NCBI GenBank assembly: GCA_963082875.1
Contig: OY720103.1
Coordinates: 3,534,001 to 3,598,000 of the forward strand
Source of the DNA: Corella eumyota
Taxonomy: Eukaryota; Chordata; Ascidiacea; Phlebobranchia; Corellidae
Direction of reading: 5' to 3'
Length of the DNA: 64,000 bases
Both the position numbers and the translations under genes were made by a program. Below the pieces are notes generated by a model. That model was not told the origin of the DNA, did not search any database, and was given only the letters and a program-made list of their open reading frames with translations. Shown one piece after another: positions 22,701 to 34,693 of the stretch (the first letter of the stretch is position 1; each line of letters starts with the position of its first letter).

Positions 22701-25700
22701 CAACATGGGTATTTGTTTTACCACCGGGTTTTTATGGGTAATAAAAAACGTATTGCTTGTAAAAAGAATATGAAATTAATGACATATGCTTTCTATTACT
22801 CTGTCGAGTGGGACTTGGATGAGATCAAGCTTTTAAAACAATATTTTATCTATATCTTGTTAAATTTAGATAATTCAAAATGATACCCTAACCTACCATA
22901 ACCGAATTACAAGCTTACAAACATGATAAAAATATCCTAAAATAATTGCACGACCAAACAATAATGTCTTTGTAAACCGCTTTTGCGGAACTTTAAAAAG
23001 ATAAAATCGATTTTTTTACCATTTTGTTATCGCAGTAGATCGATAACATATAAGAATGTGTTGATGTATTTACATATACAAGCATTGGGGTTTATAAAAA
23101 CTATATCCTTTCGCACAATGTGAATGTTAAAAGACATTAAGAGAACTTGATCGAAAATAATTATCATTTTGTTGTGATATGGTAAGCTAAATTAAATTAA
23201 CTGATCCATGTAAATCCGGAAATTAAATGCAATTTTAACAGATTTGTTTATAAATAACCCCAAATGTTTACTGAAAAGTTTACGCTGAGAACAATGCCCT
23301 GACTCACTTAAAATGTAATATATCGAGCACGTTTTTACCATTATACAAAATATGACCTTCAAAAAATCCCAAAATAGATTACTTATTTATTACCTTTGAT
23401 GGCGTTGGAACACGATTTCCATTCGCAGTCTTCCACGGAGCATAGGACTCTTCCTTTGCTGCACTCACAGTAAGTACAATCGTCTAAATGCCATTCTGCT
23501 CCATCTCTGAATCGTCGTCCGTCGGAAGCTTCACACAACTTTTCTGCGTGTCAAAATTTTATGTAAAAAATGATGTCAAAATAAGGTGTCCAAATATGGT
23601 GTCAAAAATGATGTCAAAAATTGGGTCAAAATATAATGTCAAATATTGTACATTTTTTGTGTCAAAGTATGCCACTTAAATCTTTTTAAAGCGCTCTATA
23701 TTTGATCACGTGACTTGTAGATTGTAATTAACTCACCGGGGCACATCTGACAACATTCTCCCTCAACTGTGACCGGGTTTTCACATGCCAACTCGGGACA
23801 CACCGCCGGCTCACACATCACCTGTGTGTCGTGGCATCGGCAAGTCTCACACTCGTTGTTTCTCCAGGTGACGTCATTGGATGACGCGATGTCGCCTAGT
23901 TCGCACAATTCAACTGAAAAAAAATTCGGGTTTTATTTTTTCAAAATTTTGTGTTGATCCAACCCTGGAATGATTATTTATTACCGGAACAATTATTTAT
24001 CAATTTCCTGAAGCAGCGGCCACTATCCAAACACAATGGTATTTTAATGACGTCACGAAGACACGTGCAAGGCCATGGTTAAACAAGTTTAAAACCTATT
24101 TATCACTTTAAAAAGCAATTTGAGGGACCACAGTAAACGTAGTTAATACACTTAGTTTGCAAAGAATATTTTTGTTGTATTTGTAAACTACTATGATAAA
24201 TTCTATAAAAATTTGATTTTAGAGACATTTTTAAAAGCTCTTAAAAAAAACAATTCTGCGAAAAAAATCTTTTGTTATAGTCATTGACTTTGCCATTAGA
24301 TTAGAAACCGCTTAATTTGCTTATAGTAAAACACAACGTTTGTATTTGAAATGTTAACGTGTTTTGGCATGATAAGCTTAACTTTTCAGATACACAACTG
24401 CGCGTTTAATAGTTTAAAACTTGCGTAAAATACAAAGTGTTCGTTCTTAAAGGGTTCGTAGTCGTTATCATAATACGCAGAATGCGGCAAAAAATTCTTT
24501 GGGAATGATAAAGCGAAATAACTGTTCGTATTTTCGAATTTTGAGTTTTACCGAACCAAACATGTTGTTGCATTTTTGTCGAGTTATTTTTGTCAATTTT
24601 CGTGGTTTAAAACACGTGGCTTCAGCTAATGTGTTATGAGATTTACGTCACAGTCATTAGTGTAGGCTTAGCTTCTGTATACATTGGTTGGGTAATCTCA
24701 TTTTTATAAGAATTAAAAAATATTTTTGAACAAGTTTTAATAGAATCAAATATTTTGACCAAGCCATAAATTTCTCAGGTGCGCAATAACGTTTGGTTAT
24801 TACGTCACAATTGGCCTTGTTCAAATTGAGCGAAAGTTAAATGACGTCACTCTTGTCGTGTGTGAAAGCCTGTTCAAATATTGAACGAACGTGCCCGTTT
24901 GAAAAATTGTTTTACTTCCCCGCCCATAATTATTCTCAAAACTTTTACGATGTTTAGTCATTAAATTCTAAGCGAGGTCTTGGTAAATTGGGGCCTGATT
25001 TTACTTCAAGATATCGAGACCAATGCGTTGTTTAAGTCAATTTAACAGACCAATGCAACCTTATGCTTCAATATTACATCAGCCAAAACAAGCAGGGTCC
25101 TTCTAGGGAAAAATTTTTTTTACCTAAAAATACTTTGAATATCGTGTACACAAACTACTTTACTGTTAACAGGCTTTAAAAGTATCAATAAATATTACCT
25201 AAACTTAGTTACATTGCGGTTTACCATAAGTATGTACAAATGCATATAACTAACGACAAGTTTAAATATAGAGTTTAATTGCTTGAACTTGAATGGTTTT
25301 GTGTACAGCCATAACAATTGCCCTTTTATATTTCGCACCGTGTTATATATACCACAACGTGCAAGTCACAACCTTTGCTTAAACCCTTAGTTTTTTGTCG
25401 CAAAAAATAACCAATACCTGTGTTAGGCGACAAGGGGATTTTGATTGACAGGTAATATTAAAAAGAGGATATTTTATCTTATAAAAATTGCTACTTTACA
25501 ACGGCTATTACATGCTCATATATACTGAAAATAATACCCTAAAAGCACTAGGTTCCTACGATAGCAACCCACAATTGAGACAATATACAATTTCGTGGTA
25601 TCGGGATTATTACGATTTTCAGCCATTGAACTATAAGGCATTCAAAATTTATTGCACAAAAGGTTACAAAATTTACATGGGATTTTTTAGCTTCAATTTT

Positions 25701-26260
25701 TACCTAAAATATAGTTCCTAGAATTGAAACAATGGCCCACATTGTTAAATCAACCAGGTAAATATAACAATGGATAAACAAGCTGATTATAAACAATTAA
25801 CATTCCGCGACTGTTTATGACGTCATAGTAGCACGTCTCGCTTCTGCTTTGTTTGTTTAACTTAACCACAGTTACAGGAGGGTGATAATTAGTGACGTAA
25901 GTGCAGTTTGGGGGTAATTATGTCGAATTACCTTTATAAGTATTAGGCAAAATTTATTTTTGAAATCTTACCGTAACTTGCGGCCTTTTGTAATCTAGCC
26001 ATCGAATTTGTTTCTATGGTGCCCATGACGTCATCTAAATTGACCTCTACGCTTTTCGAATGATGGTGTCGATGGTGCTTGTGATGACTTTTACCTATGA
26101 CGTCATAATCGACTTCGGAATCGGGCGGAGATGGTTCGAAATTCGATGTCGCGTGGTCTTCTAAAACAGGGTTTCCAAGTGTGTTTTGTGCGAGAACAAT
26201 TAAAAATATCGACGCAAAAATTAAATATTTTTTGGAGAACGAAGGTAGTTGAAATTCCAT
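19765..26260 (-). CDS. Secreted VWC / thrombospondin type 1 repeat protein
   Basis: Ten exons: 26260-25972, 23913-23737, 23543-23394, 22022-21936, 21484-21365, 21147-20974, 20854-20651, 20571-20374, 20274-20059, 19958-19765; 1809 nt, 602 residues. All introns are phase 1, typical of shuffled extracellular modules. The start exon gives a signal peptide (YLIFASIFLIVLAQNTLG) and a His-rich linker (HHKHHRHHH). Three VWC domains follow, with CCxxCPG-type ends (ECCQMCPG, KCCPVCPD, DCCYTCPG). Four TSP1 repeats come next (STWGSWGEC, SDWNAWSHC, MAWSDWSPC, TKWSAWTPC), and a final VWC ends FCCPFCFGQ. The layout recalls BMP-binding and matrix proteins, but I know no exact match. The His cluster could bind metal. 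It likely acts extracellularly. Confidence 0.87.
22178..22450. mobile_element. hAT-like MITE with 8-bp target duplication
   Basis: The 257-bp element at 22186-22442 is flanked on both sides by GGTGTTGG (22178-22185 and 22443-22450). Its ends form an inverted repeat, CCAGTCTGGAAAGTRGGGC. An 8-bp duplication is typical of hAT transposons. The interior is unusually rich in GCACGC and ACGC words and has no open frame. It lies in an intron of the VWC/TSP1 gene, between the exons at 22022 and 23394. Confidence 0.75.
23985..24073 (-). pseudogene. Possible decayed VWC half-exon in intron 1
   Basis: On the minus strand a frame reads CTCLRDVIKIPLCLD and then SGRCFRKLINNCS, with the Cys spacing of a VWC C-half. 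It ends in a consensus donor GTAATA at phase 1, matching the gene's other introns. No acceptor lies close upstream, and a stop codon sits in frame just before, so it is not used in the model above. It may be a relic exon or a chance match. Confidence 0.3.
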
Positions 26261-29200
26261 TCTATTAGGTTTACTTGCAGGTCCTATATCTTACTTATTA
26301 AATAATTCAACCTCTAAAAACAACAGAATAAAATTTAAAATTTTTGAAACATTAAAACGATATATACTTCTTTTTATTGTAAGTCATTATTTAGCAAGTG
26401 ATGTAACCTGCTTGCTATACACTTCACGCCCAGCTATTGGGCTGGGCCGGTCAATAACGTTCTTAACTAAATTAGTATTACTAAAACCAAATCATTGTAA
26501 CTTACATTAACTTTTTTTTAATCTGGTATTTTGAACTTGCTATTTGGGTACGAAAACGTTTTTTTTGCGGCTTGCCTAAATGTAATTACTCACAGACATT
26601 ATGTCATCCCAAACAGTTAATCAAAAACCCACCAAAGGCGCCAAATCACCTGAACAGACTAAACAAAAATTCAAACCCAATATTTACATTAACAATTTGA
26701 ACTTTACTTATAGATTGCGTATACCACCGAGCTTCGTATATGTTACGATAACTCTTAATGCTGATTCACCAAAGTAAAACCGAATATCTTTATATCTCAT
26801 AAATGGATCTTTTCAAATAAAGATCAAACCAAAAAACGCTAACAATTACATCATTGTGGTTTTAAATATACAGGCTTTTTATTCAAACCCTTGCTTAACA
26901 GGGATATCGTAAGACATTAATCATATTGTTCAAACCAATCCACAAACCTGTCAAGCAGAAAATCTTGAGATTTGTTATTTAAGGGTGTATGTCATATTTC
27001 TAAATATACCGGCACTGAAGTGGGCATCCAGCTTACATATAAGCCCTGATATATTATGCTTATGAGAGATCGGTTTTACATGACTCTAAAACGAGATTAC
27101 AAAAATGTATTTATATTTTCAATTGATGTCAACATGTTTTTATATTAACTTTAGCTGAGCAAATCCAGCTTTAAATTTGCGTTCAATATTAAATTAAGCT
27201 TCGATTAACCCTTTTGTAGGTATATATTAAAATCCCATTTAAAATTAACATAAAAAAGCGTCGTGCGCTTGGTATAGGGTTTACATTCGCGCACGCGTAA
27301 TTCAAAACGTTCAGCTATGTGTTAAAAATCCAAATCCGGTTATTTATTTAAACAATTGAAAATTTAGCCTTAGGCCAGTATTCATAGAATACATGACACT
27401 TATTTGAGTCCATTAAAACACTTGTAAATTTACATCAAAAACGTAAGGCTTTTTATACATCACCGATATCCGTACAATCCTTTGTATTTTAATTAACTTT
27501 TTTACATACTTCTGTGCCTAACTTATCTTCGCGTTGATTAGATTACTTCTAGGTTTAATTAACGTTGCTATTGACTGTGTAAATTCCAATGCCATTACCT
27601 ACTTCATCTTGTTTGTCTACCTGTGTGTAGCCTTCAGATTTGTGCAAGTTTGCTTATAATAAACATACCCCATCAACTTGCTTAATATTTTCAACATCTT
27701 GGTCGAAAAAATGTTTTTTTATAAAAATTTTGACCTCAAATTTAGGCGTTTTTTGAATACCCCTGACATTTATTTAACATTCAGTTTTTTAAATTTGTCC
27801 TTTACAATCTTGAAACTCAAGTTTTAACTGAAATTTAAAGAAATTTTCAGTTTACCTACTACACTACATTGTCACAATACCTCCATAAAATTTCACGTCC
27901 GACAAAGTAATCGAAAAATTTTTAACGAGAGTTTTGAAAACACGACACGCCTGATAGAAAATCAAATATTTTTAAAATTTCTAGAATTTTTGTCTTCCAG
28001 TCTTACCTATGACGTAGACCGTGCCATTATTTCACGACAAGAAAAGTTAATTTCAGATGGTCAAATTTGGGTTATAACTTTTAAAAGTTTATACCAATAT
28101 AAAAATTTTTTATGTGATTCTGACCTAATAAAATTAATAAGAAATTATTTTTAACTACGTAAAATTTTCTAACTGAGTGTTTTTCTTTTTAATATAAAGG
28201 GATGTATGCGTCACTTTTATTTGCTCACCGCGTAGGTCTTTATGTCATATCCAAACGACGTTTACAAATTTTAACAATCTTAGAGTAACCTTACATTTAA
28301 TTTACCCTTTTAGACGAAACGTTATAGTTTGTGACTTATCCCAAAGAGCATTTATCTAATCCATCTGTGATAATATAAAAAAACTAGATAGTTAAGTTAT
28401 TCTTTAAATATATATTCCACAAACTCAAAAAAGTTAAGTTTTTAGTAGAATATTCGTTAGTTGAGTAATACTTTACTTTCAGGGCAAACTTTAAAAGTGT
28501 TAAAAAGTTTACAAAATTTAATTTTACATTTTTTTCTCCCACTCAAATTGTGAGCTTGACTCATTAACGTCAGGTATTATATTTCTTTTTTAGAGAAATA
28601 GACTAACTTTAAAAAAAAAAACAATATGTAAATGTATAAAATTACCAACAACTTTCTATACAACTATGTAGTTTTTAAAACCTATAGTCAAATATAAGAC
28701 CATATCATGTTTACTTATACTCGTTGTTTATAACACTTAAAACATGTGAGTTTTTAACAAGCTAGCCAATCAATGCATTGCCTTATCTGCAGCATTACCG
28801 GGCCACCTACTGCGTTTATAACCAGATATATCAATCTTATTCACGAGATCTTTTAATTCGAAGTTGAACCAAGACCTACCGCATCGAATTGGCCGTTTAA
28901 AACACAGGATGCTCTCTGCGGATGTATATAAATATACCTGATGTGAATATTTTTAAAGTTTATTTTGGGTAGGTAAAATTTTGCAAAAAAATTTTAATTT
29001 AAAATTCATATTTCGCGTCTTCTGATTTAATCAAAATAAATTGATGTGATCTGCCGTTAAAAACATGGCATTAAAATTTAAATAAAACTTTTTCGTTAAC
29101 GTAACTGTAACAAAAACACTTTGAATATACTTCTATTTCTAGATCAGATCTTGTTTAAATATTATTTAAATACTCGTCACCCTTTCAATAAAATAAAAGT

Positions 29201-29430
29201 TTAAGACTGTTTAAAATTTGTCTTTTGAATCGAATTTATATACTCATATTAAATCTACTTTCTTTTTCAATGATGTAAACTTCTATTTAGATACTGATAA
29301 GTATTTGAAATGTTTACTTCATTTAGATTAATATACCCTGGTACTACTTGTTAAAAAAAGAAAAATTTCAAGTTTTTTTTTTCTCAAAAGATCTTTTCAG
29401 TTGATTAAACGCGCTCGTCAATAATAGCTA
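26261..29430. other. Gene-poor upstream region of the VWC/TSP1 gene
   Basis: About 3 kb of AT-rich sequence with no convincing exon on either strand. It includes the presumed promoter of the VWC/TSP1 gene just right of 26260. No terminal repeats were found. Confidence 0.4.
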
Positions 29431-29455
29431 CCTATGACGTCACACTACTGGACTT

Positions 29456-29626
29456 ATGAGAGCAACAATGAACGATTGTGCCTCACTGCGCGAATTTAAA
29501 GATTTCGAAGCGGAATTCGCGGCCAGACGAGGTGACGTCATGTTCGCTGTCTGGGCTCGTTTCAACGATGACGTCACGCAGACAAAAGATCGGGATGACG
29601 TAGGCCTAGGAAGCGTGGCACCCTAA
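29456..29626 (+). CDS. Short ORF in a GC-rich island, uncertain
   Basis: A 56-codon frame (MRATMNDCASLREFKDFEAE..., ending GLGSVAP) stands out from its AT-rich surroundings by base composition. The minus strand is also open for about 40 codons, so strand choice is unsure. Three TGACGTCA palindromes lie at 29435, 29533 and 29569, two of them inside the frame. It could be a small protein, an exon of an unresolved gene, or a regulatory island. I do not recognise the sequence. Confidence 0.25.
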   Translation: MRATMNDCASLREFKDFEAEFAARRGDVMFAVWARFNDDVTQTKDRDDVGLGSVAP

Positions 29627-29689
29627 ATTAAGAAACCTTTTGTGTATTACACCTACCTGTAACCTTATTTTTTTTAAACACAAAATTGG

Positions 29690-29917
29690 ATGTGCTCTAC
29701 ATATTCTAAAAGGGTAATTGGATATATTAAACTTACCGCATTGAGAAAAGCCTTGCTCAATTTTTATACTTTAACCAGCAAAGAGTGCCTCGCACAAGAA
29801 CCCGATTGTCTTCCTTGGATAGTCACCGAACCACATCTTACTACACGAGATATAAACAAACTATATCGTAATGCTTATATATGGAAGAGCCTTACTTTAG
29901 AAAATTTACGCCAATGA
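29690..29917 (+). CDS. Hypothetical 75-residue ORF, uncertain
   Basis: The frame encodes MCSTYSKRVIGYIKLTALRK... and ends in SLTLENLRQ. It follows the GC-rich short ORF by 64 bp on the same strand. No domain is recognised, and chance open frames of this length occur in such AT-rich sequence. It is listed only because its composition is mixed and protein-like. Confidence 0.15.
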   Translation: MCSTYSKRVIGYIKLTALRKALLNFYTLTSKECLAQEPDCLPWIVTEPHLTTRDINKLYRNAYIWKSLTLENLRQ

Positions 29918-30553
29918 CGAACTTATTTAATTTTACATACAAATTTCCCCTTAAACTCATATTGGGTATTTTTTGTTTATTAAAAAATAGGTTTTTACAA
30001 TAATAGGAATAAAAAACTAAAAATGAAAAATAATTAAACCCTAACTAATATACAATTTTAGATTTCCTTTTTATTATATAATTTGGGACAGGATAAGGAA
30101 AGGTTTTCTAAGCCATCCGTTTAAAACGTAATCTGATGCCATGGCCGGTTTACCATATAACGGGACTGGCGTTTACTGATAGCTCACATTTATATTTTAG
30201 CTCTTGTACACCATCTTGAGTCTATTATTTATTTTCGATGTATTATGTTGCCGCCTAAATTTTTATATTTTTAAACTACTAGTTTTAAAACTAGTCTAGT
30301 AAAGGGGCATAGTTGTTAAATTTTTTTTAGAGGAAGTCCTATTAATAACATGCAGAGTGGCATGACAGGCTATTAAAATTAAATACGATTAACGCATGGC
30401 ATATCCTATATCACTTACTGTTTATTGCTGTATGTTGTATTATCTTTACAGTATAGTGGTGTAATCTCAGAAAAATGATGCGGTTTTTTTAGTAACGCTA
30501 TGTGATATTTAGATATATAAACAGTTTAAATTTAAGTTAACAAAAATTGAAAT

Positions 30554-31406
30554 GAATTAGTGGAGACGCCGAATCTATTGGAAGAAATTGTTGGAACGGA
30601 TATAAATAGAAAGGAAATAAATGGAACGGAAATAAATGGAAACGAAGCAAATGGAAACGAAACAAATGGAAAGGAAACAAATGAAAGGAAACAAATGGAA
30701 CGGAAACAAATGGAACGGAAACAAATGGAACGGAAACAGTTGGAACGGATTTTAAAAAAAAGCGGATTTTGACGGATTAAATTTTAAGGCGGACTTTTAA
30801 AAAGTGGAAACAAATAGAACGGATTTCAAAAAAGCGGATTTTGACGGATCAATTTTAAAGGCGGATTTTTTAAAAGTGGAAACAAATGGAAAGAATTTTC
30901 AGAAAGCGAATTTTAAACAAATAATTAATTTAAAGCGGATTTTTTGACAAGTAGGGTAATAGAAAAAGTTTATTATAAAATTAGGGTAAGTAGGGTATAA
31001 TTTAAATTATTAAAAATTATAATTGTTTTGGTTAATTGGGATCCGTTTCATTAACCTTTTACCATTTGCTTTCTTTTTCCGTTAAACTACTGTTCGTCGA
31101 AAAAATCCGCTTAATTAAGATCCGTTCCATTTGTTTCCGGTTCGTAAGTTTTTTTCCATTTGTTTCCGTTAATTTTTTTTTCACCAAAAAGGTTATCCGT
31201 CAAAGAAATCCGCTTCATTAAAATCCGTTCCATTTGTTTCCGTTCCAACTATTTCCGTTCCAACTATTTCCGTTCCATTTGTTTCGGTTCCATATGTTTC
31301 GGTTCCATTTATTTCGTTTCCATTTGTTTCGTTTCCATTTGTTTCGTTTCCAACAGTTCCCGTTCCATCTGTTTCTTTCCAACAGTTTTTAGCGCCCCGA
31401 ATTAGT
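30554..31406. mobile_element. Foldback element with minisatellite arms
   Basis: The element at 30562-31398 (837 bp) is flanked by an 8-bp duplication GAATTAGT at 30554-30561 and 31399-31406. Its left arm is built of tandem GGAACGGAAACAAAT-type units and GCGGATTTTGACGGAT blocks. The right arm holds the inverted equivalents (CCATTTGTTTCCGTTCC and CCGTCAAAGAAATCCGC). The outer ends share GGxGxCGC...TTGGAA. The arms can form a long stem around an AT-rich centre. The 8-bp duplication suggests mobilisation by a hAT-type transposase. Any open frame inside comes from the repeat and is not a gene. Confidence 0.8.
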
Positions 31407-32226
31407 TGTATGTTGCTTTCAATGAAGTACACGCCTATTAATATACACTTGAGCAGATTAATTTAAAGTTGCCAGGCAAGAAATCGTTGTACTTTTGTTC
31501 AACGACGTGTATTTCGTCATATTCTCTCCTGCTTATTAAACCAATTATTCATGAAAAAAGGAAATTCCTGAAACCCACACCGGTACGTTTAGAATTAGTG
31601 AAGCAAGGAAAAGTTGTAAACATAAGGTTTAATATGTAAACTTAGTGACAAGTTTTTATCTTGTTTAAAAGTGTGTTAAGACAGTAATTCTAAATAAGTA
31701 TGACACACAATTTTTTTTTGTTCAAATTCTTCTTAGATTTTATGTAAAAATAAAAATAGTTGTTACTGTAGTATCGATAGAAAATTACTTAAAGATATTT
31801 TTAAAAATTTAAAAACTGTTTTTACGCCGTTTGCCTTTCGACCTACCAGAACGGTTGAGTGGACGTCGAGTGATTTGTATAGAGCTTTTATTCTTGAAAA
31901 TGTCTTAGAACATTTGTTGATATAGAAAGCTGCGATTGTATTTCTTCAAATAAACGTTATGGAGAATAAGTACTTTTAATAGATAACCATTTCAGTTAAT
32001 AATTCTACCAAATTGGTAGTAACGTTATTAAATATATTTAGCTTTTAAGATATATTATTCTACAAATTAAGACAGTATATAAGTAAGTGTTTTAACACCA
32101 GGAAACTGTAATTAGAGACTTTGGTTTAAATAAAATATAGTGAAGTTTTATACCTTTATGTATTTAGAAAAATACATGTTTAGTTTATGTTTAGTTTTAC
32201 ATCATTTTTAACAGGTTAATTCTAAT
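31407..32226. other. Upstream region of the fucosyltransferase gene
   Basis: No coding exon is visible. A pyrimidine-rich acceptor (TTTTTAACAG) lies about 13 bp before the fucosyltransferase start codon, so the 5' leader is probably spliced or trans-spliced. Confidence 0.4.
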
Positions 32227-34693
32227 ATGGAGCCAGTAGGTCTAAAACAACAACAGATAATTACTGCATTTCTGTTAACCATTGGACTATGTGTATTTTT
32301 TGTGTATCGTTATAACGCCGTTGTTTTCAAACAACCAAATAAGGTTTTTAACGTTATTAACCGAAGTTTTGATAAACAATTTCGGCCAAAAGTTCTTACG
32401 TATGATAAATGGGAAAACGAAATCAAAGATAACAATGTTTCAAATACCAATAATCAAGTTCGACTTTCCGGTGAACAGTTAACACTATTAAACAAAGCCC
32501 TTCAAAACGCAACAGAGCGGGTAAAAAAACATTACAAATATTCTATTTAAATCCATAGCTTATAACGTTACCTGAATTACCAAAAAAAAGGACAACGTTA
32601 TACACCCTTACATTATATTAGTGTTACATGCTTTATGCTTTAAATCTTTACAAATAGTTAATTGGAATGTAAATAGAAAGGACATGTTAACAAACGTAAT
32701 CACTTTCTATGTAAGATAAAACCTTTTTACTTAAAATGGTAAATCGAATGCTTTATAAATTACATAACCTTTTTCAGTTAGTTGTAACATTGCTTCGCTT
32801 TTATTAAAAAGCACTTTGGTTTACCATAGGCAAGTGGGAAAATTGTTTCAGTTCGATAGTACTGGGAAAACACTAAATGTTTTTAAAGGGAAGTTTAAAA
32901 TTTCCTGAAGTTTTCCCTATTATCGGAAATATAGTTTCCCATAAAACTTCGATTACAAACTTGTTTACTTTATTACTATCTTTATCAGCCCGCCTGTTTT
33001 TCTAAATTAAAATAAATCATTGAAAACTGTTGTTTGAGGAGCCTTTCCAAATAAACCAAACCCCAATACAAAATGTTTAATAAAAAAAGTCTCAAAACAA
33101 TGACCTAAGAACTAAGATAATGAGTCATACAATTATTTGTTTTGTTCAGTTAGAAGTTACTACTTTCTTAATTTAACTATTATTTCTATATTGTAGTTCA
33201 CTATTATTATTTGGGAGCCGCCATTTGGAGCAAAAGGAAATCCATTTAGTGTTGGTACTTCACAGTGTGGAGCATGCTACGTCACTTACGATAAAGAGAA
33301 GGTAATACTTATGATTTGTAGCTTTATTAAAAGTTTAAAAAAATTTTAAACAGGGATTTAAAAACCCCCCAAAAAACATTTAGCCCCATATAACTCATTT
33401 AGCCCCATAACTCACACTTCTCTCTTTTTTTTGTTTTTTTTTGTCGTTATTATTTCTAAATATGTTGTTTAAACAGGTTTCTGACCCCAACACCAAGGCC
33501 ATAATTTTTCACTTTAACGAAGTAAGGAAGTGGTTGTTGCCTAAAGAAAGGTAAGAACAAAAACTTTACCATAAGTTATAGTTATAAACTTATTCTTGTT
33601 TACTTTAATGCTAACCTGTTATTTATATTGGTAGACGACTCGATCAATTCTATGTCTGGTCGTCCATGGAAGGAACGAGGGCTCTTAGAGTCCTAAGAGG
33701 AATGACTCTAAGAGAATACGATGGTGGAGTGTTTAACCTTACAATGACTTACAGGTAATATCAAGAAAACTTTTGTTGTATTTTTTTGCCAAAAAAATCT
33801 GCTAGTCGTTTTGATGGAAACCTCACATCTTAGTTGGCCTCCTATAGTATGTGTAGCTTTACATACGGTCCCTCTTTTGTATTTTTGAACATTATAAATA
33901 ATCAAGGTGACCAAGTGTTTATTTGTTTAGAAGAGACTCGGACGTATACCAACCTTATAACCTAGCAGAGAACGTGTTACGCGAAATTCAATCCAAGGGG
34001 TCTGGAAATTACAGTAAAGACGTGGATGACCTTATAAGACAAAAAGATAACCTTGCGCTGTGGATAGTATCCAACTGCGGGACTACTAAGGGCGCAAGGG
34101 ACCGATTAAAATTATCGCAAAATTTAATAAATGCTGGTTTGAATCACGATCGGCGGGGAACATGCTTTCCTAAAGCGAAAAAGGCCCCGAGGGGTGAGCA
34201 CGTTGCGCTTATACGGAGAACAAAGTTTTACTTGTCGTTCGAAAATAATCATTTTTGCAAGGACTACATTACCGAGAAGTTTTTCACAAACGGCCTCCAG
34301 TATGGTGCGGTTCCAGTCGTATGGGGGGCGAAAAAGGCTGACTACGAAAAAGTCGCCCCACCAAATTCTTTCATTTTTGTGGAAGATTTTCCAAATGTAA
34401 AAGACTTAGTTAAACACTTGCACTATTTAGACCAAAACGATACCGCGTATAAAGAATATTTGTCCTGGAGAGTTATGCGCGTTGAAAATATGCCGAATTA
34501 TCAAAGGACTAGATCACACTGTCAACTGTGTAGAATTTTACATGGTATTAATATTGATAATGTATTTAAGGACGACTATAACCAAACGGCGTCGAATATT
34601 CCGTTGTTTGGGCTAAAAACGCCACGAATAGTGCCATCTTTGGCAGATTGGTTTTACGGATTAGAAAACAAAGAATGTGCTCTTGGAATTTAA
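32227..34693 (+). CDS. GT10 family alpha-1,3-type fucosyltransferase
   Basis: Five exons (32227-32520, 33197-33301, 33477-33550, 33635-33754, 33931-34693) sum to 1356 nt, 451 residues. The product should transfer fucose from GDP-fucose to N-acetylglucosamine of glycans in the Golgi. Residues ~11-27 form one signal-anchor (type II) helix, followed by a stem. The catalytic part shows family motifs: TIIIWEPPFG, AIIFHF, FYVWSSMEG, FNLTMTYRRDSD, NLALWIVSNCG and FYLSFEN...DYITEKFF, then GAVPVVWG. The last two mark the donor-binding region. The length is usual for the family. The acceptor specificity, and so the vertebrate FUT number, cannot be told. The gene is free-standing. Confidence 0.93.

Noticed and set aside
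25488-25721. 77-codon plus-strand frame in intron 1 of the VWC/TSP1 gene
   Set aside because: Tyr/Asn/Lys-rich composition typical of AT-rich noncoding sequence, and no recognisable domain.
30560-31432. Repetitive frames encoding NGNETNGNE-like and SICFGSICF-like peptides
   Set aside because: They are translations of the minisatellite arms of the foldback element.
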